Assembly: GCA_900066355.1 (NCBI GenBank)
Contig: FMEL01000003.1
Coordinates: 186,001 to 250,000, forward strand
Direction of reading: 5' to 3'
Length of the DNA: 64,000 bases
Source: an uncultured Ruminococcus sp.
GTDB taxonomy: Bacteria > Bacillota > Clostridia > Lachnospirales > Lachnospiraceae
Shown here: piece after piece, positions 53,457 to 62,544 of the stretch
Position numbering within the stretch: the first letter of the stretch is position 1
Layout: every line of letters begins with the position of its first letter
Made by a program: the position numbers and the translations under genes
The notes under the pieces: generated by a model
Database searches by the model: none
Told to the model about the DNA's origin: nothing
Seen by the model: the letters and a program-made list of their open reading frames with translations, nothing else

Positions 53457-53465
53457 TGCTATAAT
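53457..53465 (+). promoter_or_regulatory. Extended -10 of the HicB-like gene
   Basis: TGCTATAAT, about 65 bases before the start codon, divergent from the trp promoter. The -35 region is weak. Confidence 0.6.
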
Positions 53466-53529
53466 AAGCAAAGAGAAAAAAGCAGTGTCATACAGGCACT
53501 GTCGTATCATAAAAAGGAGTTTATCCACT

Positions 53530-53808
53530 ATGAAATTTATTTATCCTGCGGTTTTCCGCAAAACTGACAAAGGAACTTACCGGGGATTTTTCCCTGATCT
53601 TGAAGACTGTTATGGTGAGGGCGACACACTTGACGAGGCCATCGAAGAGGCTAATGCAGCTGCCTACAACTGGATCACACTTGAACTTGATGAAGATGAC
53701 TGCCAGCTTCCGCCGGTTTCCGATGAGGATGATCTGGAACTTCAGGATGGAGATATTGTCCGGAATATTTCCGTCAATATCAGATTTTATGAGGGTTGGG
53801 ATGAATGA
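53530..53808 (+). CDS. HicB-like antitoxin-family protein, no partner toxin
   Basis: This 92-residue acidic protein (KFIYPAVFRKTDKGTYRGFFPDLEDCYGEGDTLDEAIEEANAAAYNWI) has the partial RNase-H-like HicB fold. It lacks a C-terminal HTH, and no HicA gene precedes or follows. ATG 53530 follows AAGGAG. Its own promoter and a strong terminator make it a single-gene unit. Such orphan HicB-like proteins are common in Lachnospiraceae and their role is unknown. Confidence 0.75.
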   Translation: MKFIYPAVFRKTDKGTYRGFFPDLEDCYGEGDTLDEAIEEANAAAYNWITLELDEDDCQLPPVSDEDDLELQDGDIVRNISVNIRFYEGWDE

Positions 53809-53852
53809 TCCTTCCAACTTTTTTGTTCAGGGAATATTTACCAGAACTACAG

Positions 53853-53891
53853 ATACCGGTGGAACGTTGATTCGATTCCACCGGTATTTTT
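53853..53891 (+). terminator. Terminator of the HicB-like gene
   Basis: A perfect 12-bp stem ATACCGGTGGAA/TTCCACCGGTAT (53853-53864/53876-53887) followed by TTTTTG. Confidence 0.92.
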
Positions 53892-53941
53892 GTATTATGA
53901 TATTTTCAGGAACATTGCCACAGCAAATTTCTACTTCTCTT

Positions 53942-54679
53942 TTACTGCTTTTTCTGCCGTTTTCGGAGTACCAGTATCGCCGCTGCCATCACTCCCGAAA
54001 GTACAAGGATTCCGACAAATACTTCAAGTGGTGTATTGTCTCCGGTCTTCGGACTGGATGCTGTTTTCACACTGTGTGATACAGCCGTCGTACTGCCGCC
54101 CGGTCTTCCCTGCACCGTTGTTGCTCTTTTAAGCGCTGTAGTTGGTTTTGTTGTCGGTATCCGGGTAATGACCGGTATCGCAGCAGGCTTTTTTGCAATC
54201 AGTCTTGTATTCACAAACTGAATTGCATCCGTTTTGCTTCCACTTCCCTTCCTTGATGCCCAGACTTCTGATTCGAATCCTCCCTGTCCATCATTCAGGA
54301 CATATACCGTCACTTCATAGGAGCTCTGGTCATATCGTATATTCTTTACGGAACCGGATTTCTGGGATATTTCATAATGATATTCCCCGGGTTCCGTATA
54401 TTCGATTGCTCCAAACAAACCTCTGCCCGCTCCATTTGAGACTGTAATACAAAGTTCCGTTTCCTGCGGTATCGGTATCCCGCTTTCCTTTGCAGAAAGC
54501 ACATACTCAAAAACTCTGCTGTCTGCGCTGTTCTGGTTCCTGTAAATAACCGAAACCGGAAGTGTGACCCGGCAGCTGTTTCCTCCCCTATCCGCCATCA
54601 CCTGACCCGGAAAGAGCAGTATCCCGATCAGCGCCGAAATGCAGAGCAACCTGCATAACTTTTTTATTTTTTTAATCAT
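53942..54679 (-). CDS. Pilin-like cell-wall protein with isopeptide-linkage domain (ancillary pilin)
   Basis: This 245-residue protein has a signal peptide ending VMA/DRG, one Spy0128/FctA-like domain (VFEYVLSAKESGIPIP, GEYHYEISQKSGSVKNIRYDQSSYEVTVYVL), a Thr/Pro-rich stalk and the sorting signal SPKTGDN with membrane segment and RKRQKK tail. SPKTG is close to canonical LPxTG, unlike the two larger surface proteins of the operon. It overlaps the sortase gene by ATGA. Likely a pilus base or anchor subunit. Confidence 0.82.
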   Translation of the reverse strand: MIKKIKKLCRLLCISALIGILLFPGQVMADRGGNSCRVTLPVSVIYRNQNSADSRVFEYVLSAKESGIPIPQETELCITVSNGAGRGLFGAIEYTEPGEYHYEISQKSGSVKNIRYDQSSYEVTVYVLNDGQGGFESEVWASRKGSGSKTDAIQFVNTRLIAKKPAAIPVITRIPTTKPTTALKRATTVQGRPGGSTTAVSHSVKTASSPKTGDNTPLEVFVGILVLSGVMAAAILVLRKRQKKQ

Positions 54680-55440
54680 GTCTGATTCACCTGCTTTTCT
54701 TTTTCAAGCCGCCCAAAGAGGATCACACGGCCATTTGTTTCTGCCTCAGCACAGGTTGACAGCCCGATCAACCGGTCCTGCCTGGTAATTCCGATGTCCC
54801 GGTACTGCACAGCTTCTTTTTGGATATATGCAAGCAGTTCTACCATGTTTTCCTGCCTTCTGACTTCCGGCCGGTACACCAGCCTGTCATAAGCATCCGT
54901 CTGAAGGCACGCATACAAAGTGATTTCAACGCTTCTTCCATCCGGATAAAAAAGTCTCCCTGTCTGGTGCTTTTCAAAATAAGTCCTGTCAGTAAACCGG
55001 ACCACATCTCCAAACATGGCACCATTTGCCATATGATGCCCAAAGAGCAGATTATAACAGTCGCTGAAATCTGATGTGTTTTCACTGTCCAAAAAAATGG
55101 TTCCGGACAATGAAAACTCTCCATACACACCTTTGTTTACATATTCCATATCGTCTTCGCCCTGTACGATTGGATAATCCACATGGGTGCCGTCTATCGT
55201 CAGCCATCCACGGACATCCGGATTGATTGCCAGAAGTTCATTAAGACCTGCATCATCCTCATCCACTGACACAGACGGTTTATACTTCATCAGATTCTGA
55301 GAGACAAACGCCCCCTGATACAGCATTGCCGTATCCCACAGGGCATAGCCGCCGTACAAAAGCATCACAGTTGCCAGAATTGCCGCCACGAAGCTGACCA
55401 GCCAGTCACCTGTCTTTGATACAAAAACAATTATTTTCAT
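54676..55440 (-). CDS. srtB: Class B sortase (pilus sortase)
   Basis: This 254-residue transpeptidase has an N-terminal membrane anchor (VSFVAAILATVMLLYGGYAL), VDYPIVQGEDDMEYV, FGHHMANGAMFGD (His135/136), the nucleophile Cys230 in GLSTCAEAETNGRVILFGRL and Arg238. It joins pilins to each other or to the wall. Four-base overlaps on both sides tie its translation to the major pilin and the ancillary pilin. Confidence 0.93.
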   Translation of the reverse strand: MKIIVFVSKTGDWLVSFVAAILATVMLLYGGYALWDTAMLYQGAFVSQNLMKYKPSVSVDEDDAGLNELLAINPDVRGWLTIDGTHVDYPIVQGEDDMEYVNKGVYGEFSLSGTIFLDSENTSDFSDCYNLLFGHHMANGAMFGDVVRFTDRTYFEKHQTGRLFYPDGRSVEITLYACLQTDAYDRLVYRPEVRRQENMVELLAYIQKEAVQYRDIGITRQDRLIGLSTCAEAETNGRVILFGRLEKEKQVNQT

Positions 55441-56477
55441 TTTTTTCCGTAATGTCTGACGCGAAGGAACGCAAAACCAAGGATAAAGGCTGCTGCTACC
55501 ATGATCGCATATGGAGCGATATCCATTACGATACCCATCGGAGGTGTTGCATCTTTTGTATTTGTATAGCTGACATTCGTATCTGCCGTAATTTTTCCGG
55601 TAGCCGTACCATCTTTAGAAGAATCTGCATTTGCAATGCTGGTTGTATAACCATTCGCATTTGCCTCAACCTCTGTAATGGTATAAGAATCATTTGCAGA
55701 AAGGCCATAGATTGTAACACTGTCGCCTGATTTCAATGTGATTGCTGTACTGCTTCCATTCCACTGTTCAATTGCTGGTTCACCATTTTTTGTAACATAA
55801 TATACTTCATCGTTATTGCTGCTGTTTATTGCAATATTAAACGCAAATTCTTTTGACAGATTACCAAGCTTCCCGGTTACTGTCTTTGATACCGTCAGAT
55901 CCTGTATCTGACCTTCTGCATGATTATATGTGTTCGTAAAATTTGCTTCCGACAGTTTGTCCCCGGTTGCCTCATCAAAGAAGCGGTAGTCAAAAGAGTC
56001 ATCTGAATATTTGTAGATATCCAGAATCTTTTTTTCTGTAGAATAAGCAATGCCTTCAAATCCACTTGTCGAAGTCTCTTTAATCACATAACGGTAAATT
56101 CCCGGTTCAACGAACGATGATGCATTGACCATAAGTGCTGTATCCTTCGTTTCCTGTTTACTCCCGATATCACTTTTTGCAGATGAAAAACCAATGCTTC
56201 CTGTTGTAGATCCATTCGCAAAAGTTACACCGCCTGCAGGGCCGACTTCTACTTTATTGTCCGGATCCGCAACTCCCGGAGCAATCTCAAAACCAAAAGT
56301 TGTATTCGGTGTATATGAATTTTCATATTTTTCCAGTGTTTTTGAAATTTTAAGTCCGTCAACACCTTTGCCGATTGGACTGGTTGCTGCTATGACCGGC
56401 ACAGCCATTACCGTCATCATTGCACCAGCTATTACAACAGCTGCCATTTTTTTCATAAATTTCGCTTTGCTCATCAT
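55437..56477 (-). CDS. Major pilin-like surface protein
   Basis: This 346-residue protein has a signal peptide (MKKMAAVVIAGAMMTVMAVPVIA/A). Two Spy0128-type domains follow: SFVEPGIYRYVIKETSTS...GIAYSTEKKILDIYKY, and DLTVSKTVTGKLGNLSKEFAFNIAI...YTITEVEANANGY, with the Lys and Glu positions that form intramolecular isopeptide bonds in this fold. The C-terminus has PPMGIVMD, a membrane segment and RVRHYGKK. PMGI instead of LPxTG recurs in the InlB-repeat protein, so it is probably the signal read by this sortase. Confidence 0.85.
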   Translation of the reverse strand: MMSKAKFMKKMAAVVIAGAMMTVMAVPVIAATSPIGKGVDGLKISKTLEKYENSYTPNTTFGFEIAPGVADPDNKVEVGPAGGVTFANGSTTGSIGFSSAKSDIGSKQETKDTALMVNASSFVEPGIYRYVIKETSTSGFEGIAYSTEKKILDIYKYSDDSFDYRFFDEATGDKLSEANFTNTYNHAEGQIQDLTVSKTVTGKLGNLSKEFAFNIAINSSNNDEVYYVTKNGEPAIEQWNGSSTAITLKSGDSVTIYGLSANDSYTITEVEANANGYTTSIANADSSKDGTATGKITADTNVSYTNTKDATPPMGIVMDIAPYAIMVAAAFILGFAFLRVRHYGKK

Positions 56478-56506
56478 ACTTACTTCCTCCTTAAATCTTT
56501 TTACTG

Positions 56507-56965
56507 CTACATCTCTGCCATCCTCTGCGGAACTTCTTCCAGATACCTGTTTTTTTCTTCCATGTCTGTCTTCAGCTCTTCCAGAAACTGACGGATATAC
56601 AGAATCTCATCATTCCTATTCAGTCCTTCCGCCTGTTCTTTTTCATAGATTTTCAGACTTTCAAGAAGTGTCCCGCATACATTGTTGATTGCCTCCCCGT
56701 TTCCGTTAAAGCCACGGTACAATCTCCGTATCGCCTCATTTTCCGACATCTGAAATGCTGTCGCATAAAGTTTATGGAGCATATAGGTTCTGCGCCCACC
56801 CTCTTTCCAGAGTGCAATGTAACGTGTCCCTTTTTTCGTACGTGAAGACACAACTACATGCGTAGAAACCTTTCTCCCGTCAATTCCTGTGCCGTCTACT
56901 CTGCGGACAACTGCATTTTCGTTTATCTCATATAGTCCTTCATATCCTTTTATATCCCGCCACAT
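56507..56965 (-). CDS. NUMOD4-domain protein inside the pilus operon
   Basis: This 152-residue protein starts MWRDIKGYEGLYEINENAVVRR, the NUMOD4 DNA-binding motif usually attached to HNH homing endonucleases, here followed by GTRYIALWKEGGRRTYMLHKLYATAF but no HNH nuclease. The C-terminal half is helical, probably coiled coil (TLLESLKIYEKEQAEGL, RQFLEELKTDMEEKNRYLEE). It has no signal peptide. It sits between the SipA-like and major pilin genes on the same strand. It may be a local regulator or a domesticated mobile-element remnant. Confidence 0.7.
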   Translation of the reverse strand: MWRDIKGYEGLYEINENAVVRRVDGTGIDGRKVSTHVVVSSRTKKGTRYIALWKEGGRRTYMLHKLYATAFQMSENEAIRRLYRGFNGNGEAINNVCGTLLESLKIYEKEQAEGLNRNDEILYIRQFLEELKTDMEEKNRYLEEVPQRMAEM

Positions 56966-57017
56966 ACTCTCACCTTATCCTGTCTGTAATCTTTTTTACT
57001 GCTCCGTCACTCATCCA

Positions 57018-57503
57018 TCAGATACCCGAACGGCGTACTATGGTAATGACTTTTCCTTTTATTTCACTTGTATCAACTACCCCAAAAGACCTGCTGTCCT
57101 TTGCTCCTTCCCTGTTGTCGCAGAGAATAAAATACTGATCTTCTTTCAGCGCCAGAGGATATTCCACCTCTGAATCATATGCCGGTGTCGTATAAAAAAT
57201 ATTGTCTTCCATCACCGTATTTTTATTGACCATTAACTCGGACTCATCCGTGATCTCCACAACATCTCCGGGCACTGCCACGATCCGTCCGGTATACTGT
57301 ATACCTTCCTTTTGGAATACCACAACATCATCACTTTTCAGATTTTTGTCCAGTCTGTAATAAAGCATCAAATCACCCGCACATACCGCCGGCTGCATAT
57401 CTGCATTTGCCATAGGTGTTAGCCCAAAGACCACTCCAAAAAGAATCCCGATAACCGTGATCAGCAAAAACAGCCTGACCAGAAAATTACGAAGTGCTCT
57501 CAT
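57018..57503 (-). CDS. Signal-peptidase-I-like pilus assembly protein without catalytic dyad (SipA type)
   Basis: This 161-residue S26-fold protein has an N-terminal membrane segment (LFLLITVIGILFGVVFGL) and the box RIVAVPGDVVEI and CDNREGAKDSRSFGVVD. In a working enzyme the nucleophile Ser sits in xSMxP; here the segment is NADMQP with Asp35. The general-base Lys before RVxGxPGD is replaced by Gly72 (TGRIVAVPGD). Asp and Gly at these places are the substitutions known for streptococcal SipA, which is needed for pilus polymerisation but is not a peptidase. Position in the pilin operon supports the same role. Confidence 0.85.
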   Translation of the reverse strand: MRALRNFLVRLFLLITVIGILFGVVFGLTPMANADMQPAVCAGDLMLYYRLDKNLKSDDVVVFQKEGIQYTGRIVAVPGDVVEITDESELMVNKNTVMEDNIFYTTPAYDSEVEYPLALKEDQYFILCDNREGAKDSRSFGVVDTSEIKGKVITIVRRSGI

Positions 57504-57518
57504 ATTTCTCTCCGATTT

Positions 57519-60488
57519 TTATTTTTTCCGCCGTGCCGGTTTCAGAAGAAGTCCGGCCACGCCGATTCCTGCAAGTGACATCACAGCAAACGGAAGTGGC
57601 TCATCTGTGATACCCATCGGAGCCGGTGTCTCTGCTTTCCACTGCGCATAAAGCACGTTGCTATCTTCATCCAATGTATCGATTCGGATCACATCACCTT
57701 TCTTCAGAAGGATTCCATCGCTTCCGTCCACAGAAGTGCTCCAGCCGGCGAAGTAAAATCCGCTCATCTTTACATCAACACAATCGTTATTGATTGTATA
57801 GTTCTCATTCGGATTTTCGATTTCCACAACATCGTCTGCTTTTTTCTCTCCATTTACCATACCGCCGTTGTAATTATAAGTAAGAGTTGTCTTCCTTTTC
57901 TGTGTCCATTTTGCATAAAGGATCACATCCTCTTCCGGCATCACAAATTCATTCCCCGGATAATAATCCATACCGGTACCATCTGCCTCTGTATTCCAGC
58001 AGAGAAATCCTTTCGAATTTTCCGGCACCGCCCAGTCTTTCGGGACTCCCGCCATCTTTGCTTTGGCACCGCCCGCATAACGTCTGGTATCAAGCAATGT
58101 CGGAGTATTTATTTCTCCGTTATTTGCATCATAAGTAAGTGTGTAACTGCCTTCATTTGCCCACTGCGCATACAACGTAAGATCTTTCGTGAGAATCTGG
58201 TCAAAGTTAAACGGCTGCGTTCCTGCTTCATCCATTGTCCATCCGACAAACCTGTAGTGCGTCCTCTCCGGATCTTCCGGCTTCCGTGCCACATGATTTG
58301 CTTCAAACTGTTGTTCCGGAATCTGTGTTGCATTCTCCCCGGTCACAAACGTAACTGTGATCGTCTTTGCTCTCCACTGTGCATAAAGTGCCAGATTAGA
58401 TGCCGGCATTTTTGCATTATCAAAAGAAAATTCAGAACCCTCTTCACATCCCGGAGTTGTATACCATCCTGCAAATTCCGTCATATATTTCGGAAGTGAA
58501 TTCGGCGGCTGCGGTGTCCAATTCTGATCGGAAATATCCTTCTCGAAACGAATAGATTGAACTGTTTTTACCGGTTTCTGACTGACATTGTAAAATTGGA
58601 GGTCATATGTTTTTCGTGTGTAATAAAAATTATACGTTTGGTCTGCATTTTCCCGTCCACCATCGGTCACTTCCTGCTTCTCATAATCATATCCCGTAAT
58701 ATTTTTGGGATTAAAAGATCCTGCCGCATATACAAACTGGCTGTAATCTGTTAATTCTGTATATTCATCATTGTCTACGTTCTGTCCCCAATAACGTACA
58801 TCCAATTTATACAGATTCGATTGCCAGTCTGCTGTATAATTCTGTATTTCATTGTCTTTATCTGTCCTTATTAAGTCCTCTGTAACTGTCTGACGCTTTG
58901 ATGTTTTAAGTATTTCTGTGTTTTTTCCGCCTTTCCATCCATTAAAATACCAGTTCCATCCCCAACCACTGTTATTGTACTGTACCTCATTTCCGGCCGG
59001 CCATCTGTCTGCGATCGCTTCACCGTATTTTGCGGTAAACGAATAATTACTTCCTGTATATGTCTTTCCTCCGATCTGAATACTTCCATTTCCGTCATTC
59101 AGATGGAATTTAAAAACATAAGAATTTCTCGCATAGCGTACATTCAGTACCGTAGATCCGTCACCTGCGATCGTCACATCTTTCGATGCCTTTGAATCAT
59201 AATGAAAGCAGGAATACCTTGTGGCATTTCCATAAGTATCTGCTTTCACAGTACTTCCGGTCGCACCGCTTGCCGACTTCTGACTGACATAATCATATAC
59301 ACCTGTCGTCAACGTTTCTTTCCAGTACACAACCTTGTAGCCGGCAGTTCCTTCTCTCCATTTCGCATACACAATAAGATCTGTTTCTACCGTCTGTCCA
59401 AATGTGTATGCCTGACTGCAATCCTCATCGGTGAACCATCCGACAAATATATATCCGGCTTTCACAGGATCAGAAGGCTTCTGTGAGTTCTCACCATAGG
59501 AAACCAGCTGCGGATCTACTGCCGTTCCACCATTTGATACAAAGCGTATCCAGCTTGCTTTTTTTACTACCGGATAAAGGATAAAATCACCATCTGCGCT
59601 GCTGATCGTATATTCACTATCCGGTTGATTGGACTCTGCGTTCCCGGACCAGCCGACAAATACATATCCCACCTCTGCTTTGTATCCATAATTTTCTGAA
59701 ACAGGTATAATTTTTTCACCATCTGCCAATGCTTCAGTATGAAGGATTCTTCCATGCTCTCCATTATCTGTTTTGTAATAGACATAATGTACATTACTGA
59801 ACTTTGCAAAAAGATCGAGTTCCACATTTTCTGTGAGATTACCACCCTGTTTTCCGGCAATCTGTGCACCTGTTTTCAAAAAATCCTCTGCTGTAAATTC
59901 CGTTCCGTCTTCCCGAAACCACCCCAGGAATTTTTTCTTATCTGCATTTTCACCGGATGCCGCCGGTGTCTGCGGTTTTACCGGAATTTCATTTCCAGAA
60001 AGAATCTGGGTATTAATCGGATCTTCTGATTTATCTTCTGTTCTGTAAAAACGGCAGGTTACCGTAAAGTGTGTTTCCGGATCAATAAGGATTGTCTGTA
60101 CGCTGACTGAACCTGCTTCATCCGAATTTGTCTCTGCATTCCCGGATACCTCTGTCGAATCAGCCGTTTCCTGCTTCGTTACCATCCCCTGATGCTCGTC
60201 CGCATCTGTGTCCTGTATCTGCGTCGTCTCTGACACCGGAGTTTCTTCCTGCGTTTCTTCTTTCGTAACTTCTTCCTGTGCCGCTTCTTTCGACTCCTGC
60301 GGCCCCTCTTCTGCCGTCTGTTCATCTTCAGGGAGTGCCGTCTCATCAGATTGAACAGCCACCTCTGCTTCATCGTCAGTAACATCCGGACTCTGTGCAA
60401 AAATCTGCGGATCTGTCTGGCAGATGAAGGATAAGACTACAGCCAACGTCAACAGGAATGTCATTATCTTTCTTATTCCTTTTAACAT
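57519..60488 (-). CDS. Large InlB-repeat cell-wall adhesin, probable pilus tip
   Basis: This protein has about 989 residues. After a signal peptide (TFLLTLAVVLSFICQ ... FAQ) comes an acidic Glu/Thr/Gln-rich stretch (residues ~40-110), then many InlB_B/Listeria-Bacteroides repeats with the pattern GY.F.GW....G....F...I..DL.LYA.W (e.g. AGYIFVGWFTDEDC, RFVGWTMDEAGTQPFNFDQ). The C-terminus is APMGITDE, a hydrophobic segment and KPARRKK: the same PMGI motif as the major pilin. I chose ATG 60488 after GGAGGAAGGGAG; the frame is open 64 codons upstream without a signal-like start. It is the first gene of the operon. Confidence 0.85.
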   Translation of the reverse strand: MLKGIRKIMTFLLTLAVVLSFICQTDPQIFAQSPDVTDDEAEVAVQSDETALPEDEQTAEEGPQESKEAAQEEVTKEETQEETPVSETTQIQDTDADEHQGMVTKQETADSTEVSGNAETNSDEAGSVSVQTILIDPETHFTVTCRFYRTEDKSEDPINTQILSGNEIPVKPQTPAASGENADKKKFLGWFREDGTEFTAEDFLKTGAQIAGKQGGNLTENVELDLFAKFSNVHYVYYKTDNGEHGRILHTEALADGEKIIPVSENYGYKAEVGYVFVGWSGNAESNQPDSEYTISSADGDFILYPVVKKASWIRFVSNGGTAVDPQLVSYGENSQKPSDPVKAGYIFVGWFTDEDCSQAYTFGQTVETDLIVYAKWREGTAGYKVVYWKETLTTGVYDYVSQKSASGATGSTVKADTYGNATRYSCFHYDSKASKDVTIAGDGSTVLNVRYARNSYVFKFHLNDGNGSIQIGGKTYTGSNYSFTAKYGEAIADRWPAGNEVQYNNSGWGWNWYFNGWKGGKNTEILKTSKRQTVTEDLIRTDKDNEIQNYTADWQSNLYKLDVRYWGQNVDNDEYTELTDYSQFVYAAGSFNPKNITGYDYEKQEVTDGGRENADQTYNFYYTRKTYDLQFYNVSQKPVKTVQSIRFEKDISDQNWTPQPPNSLPKYMTEFAGWYTTPGCEEGSEFSFDNAKMPASNLALYAQWRAKTITVTFVTGENATQIPEQQFEANHVARKPEDPERTHYRFVGWTMDEAGTQPFNFDQILTKDLTLYAQWANEGSYTLTYDANNGEINTPTLLDTRRYAGGAKAKMAGVPKDWAVPENSKGFLCWNTEADGTGMDYYPGNEFVMPEEDVILYAKWTQKRKTTLTYNYNGGMVNGEKKADDVVEIENPNENYTINNDCVDVKMSGFYFAGWSTSVDGSDGILLKKGDVIRIDTLDEDSNVLYAQWKAETPAPMGITDEPLPFAVMSLAGIGVAGLLLKPARRKK

Positions 60489-60800
60489 TCCGTTTTTCTC
60501 CCTTCCTCCTTTTTCATATTTGTCACAGTTTTTATGTCTTTCTATTTCAGCATTACCCCGTTTTCTGTGACACCTATAGTTTATCAGTGAGCAATTGAGT
60601 ATACAACTTCCAGAATTGCATGTTATAACGTCATTTTTACATATATTTTTCGTTTTTTCCCTACAAAATTCGACATTCATTCTCTGATCCTGATGGATTT
60701 TTCGAAAGAAATTTTACACTGTTTTTCAATAAATACAGGACTTTTCGAGCATCTCATGCTATGCTTATAATAACGAATAATCTACGAGGAGTTTTCTTAT
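60489..60800. promoter_or_regulatory. Divergent regulatory region between pilus operon and HTH regulator
   Basis: These 312 bases hold no gene. For the regulator, TATAAT at 60766-60771 lies 30 bases before its start. For the pilus operon, TTGTAT, a 17-base spacer and TAAACT (about 60577-60605, minus strand) is a possible promoter. No clear operator palindrome is visible. Confidence 0.45.
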
Positions 60801-62273
60801 ATGTCTGCATTTTCCGACACACTCAGTCAATATATCAGTAACAAAAATGTCAAAGTTTATTCCATGGCAAAGTACTGCGATACGGACCGCTCCAGCATGT
60901 ACAAATTTATCAGTGGAAAGCGTAATCCTCCGTCTGATGAAATCATAAAAAAAATGGGCCAGTTTATGCATCTCACACCACTGGAATGGCAAAAATTAAA
61001 AGAAAGCTGGGATATCGCCAGAATCGGCGCAGATGTGTATTATAAAAGAAAAAGTGTGGAAAGTTTTATCTGTAATTTTCCGGAACGTCCTGCCCAAGAT
61101 TTTTGTGGCTGTTCATTTACCCCGGATGTTACTTATGCAGAAAACCGGGCCGACTGTATTTCACTGACTTCACAGCAGCACATTAATTATTATGTACATC
61201 AGATGATTCTTTCGGAGGCAGACCGGGGTTCCGGTGAAATTCAGCTCTTCCTGCAGCCTGACTACAAATTCCTGTTTAATCTTCTTGCAAGCTTGAATCC
61301 TTCCGGTTCTCTGAAGATCAGCCAGATCATGTGCGTCGGAACCGAGACAACCTTTACAGATGATCATCAGCTCATCAACCTGAAATACCTGCACAGCGTA
61401 TTCCCGCTTTATATGGCAGGGCATGACTACTCACTGTACTATTATTATGACAATATTGAATCACATTACCAGAGCTTTAATCTTTATCCGTGCATGATTC
61501 TTACTTCAGATGAAGCGCTTCTGTGCAGTTCAGACTATCAGACCGGCATCTTTTTCCGCTCCGGAGAAGTACTACGTATGCTTAAGAATCTGTACATATC
61601 CTATCAGGAACAGTGTACACTGTTCTTCACTCCTGCTCCGCTTACTCCGGAAAACCATGCCGTTATAATCGGCAGCATGTTTGATTCCGATTTCGCCGAA
61701 AATGATCTGCTCGGCATCCAGCCGGAATCCTGTCTGACACCATTTTTTACCGGTACTCTGCTGCGTGAGATGTTTAACCACGATCTCCCGAATGCAGATG
61801 CGATCCTTGCCATGGCCGAACAGGCATTTCAGATGAGTATGGACAAAATAAAAAATCAGCAGTTTTTTATCTATTCTACATATGAGGGACTTCTGCAGTT
61901 TGTACGTTCAGGACGCACAGATGAGATTCCGGAGATTTTTTATCATCCCCTGACTACTGAACAGCGCATACAGGTTCTGGAAGGTGTATGTGCATGCTGC
62001 GAATCCGGTGCGTACCGTTTTCTTCAGAAACCACTGAATCATCTCCCGGGAAATCTTCATTTCTGCATCCGCGGAAATTCCGGTACAATGATCTTCAAAA
62101 ACAATGCCGGCAAAATTTTTGTACTGAACATCGAAGAGACAAAGCTGGTAGAAATTTTCCGTGACTATCTGGAAAATATGGAGGAAAGCTGTTTTTACAG
62201 CAAAGAAGAAAGTGTTGCCATGATTCGGCAGATCATTGATTATCTGAAAAAGGAAAGAACCGAAACAGAATGA
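60801..62273 (+). CDS. HTH-type regulator with large sensor region, divergent from pilus operon
   Basis: This 490-residue protein has an N-terminal Cro/C1-like HTH (LSQYISNKNVKVYSMAKYCDTDRSSMYKFISGKRNPPSDEIIKKMGQF) and about 400 residues of no family I recognise, rich in Tyr/His/Cys, with no membrane segment. ATG follows GAGGAG by nine bases. Divergent placement suggests it switches the pilus genes. Confidence 0.72.
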   Translation: MSAFSDTLSQYISNKNVKVYSMAKYCDTDRSSMYKFISGKRNPPSDEIIKKMGQFMHLTPLEWQKLKESWDIARIGADVYYKRKSVESFICNFPERPAQDFCGCSFTPDVTYAENRADCISLTSQQHINYYVHQMILSEADRGSGEIQLFLQPDYKFLFNLLASLNPSGSLKISQIMCVGTETTFTDDHQLINLKYLHSVFPLYMAGHDYSLYYYYDNIESHYQSFNLYPCMILTSDEALLCSSDYQTGIFFRSGEVLRMLKNLYISYQEQCTLFFTPAPLTPENHAVIIGSMFDSDFAENDLLGIQPESCLTPFFTGTLLREMFNHDLPNADAILAMAEQAFQMSMDKIKNQQFFIYSTYEGLLQFVRSGRTDEIPEIFYHPLTTEQRIQVLEGVCACCESGAYRFLQKPLNHLPGNLHFCIRGNSGTMIFKNNAGKIFVLNIEETKLVEIFRDYLENMEESCFYSKEESVAMIRQIIDYLKKERTETE

Positions 62274-62312
62274 TCTTCTGTTATTTACATCAAATCTGAT
62301 AAATATAAAAAC

Positions 62313-62362
62313 ACCCTGATGTATACTGAAATGCTTAGTACTCATCAGGGTATTTCTTTTTC
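62313..62362 (+). terminator. Terminator of the HTH regulator
   Basis: ACCCTGATG (62313-62321) and CATCAGGGT (62343-62351) followed by a T-rich tract. Confidence 0.88.
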
Positions 62363-62544
62363 ATTTTCATACTCACCGGATCATTTAACTGTTTACAATA
62401 TATAACATGTTTCCTGCATGAAACAATATGTGGCATATTGTGTGGGCAATTTTTTTACCTTTTTCGCCAAAAATCCTCTCTTTTGGTCTGACCGGTTTGT
62501 ATTTTGGTTTGTATTTTGGTTTTTATATACTGCGAAATTTATGA

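Noticed and set aside
53521..53817. A 98-codon minus-strand frame opposite the HicB-like gene
   Set aside because: The plus strand has promoter, ribosome site, family match and terminator; the minus frame has none.
62490..62520. Tandem GTTTGTATTTTG as a regulatory repeat
   Set aside because: Only two units in an AT-rich stretch with no further support.
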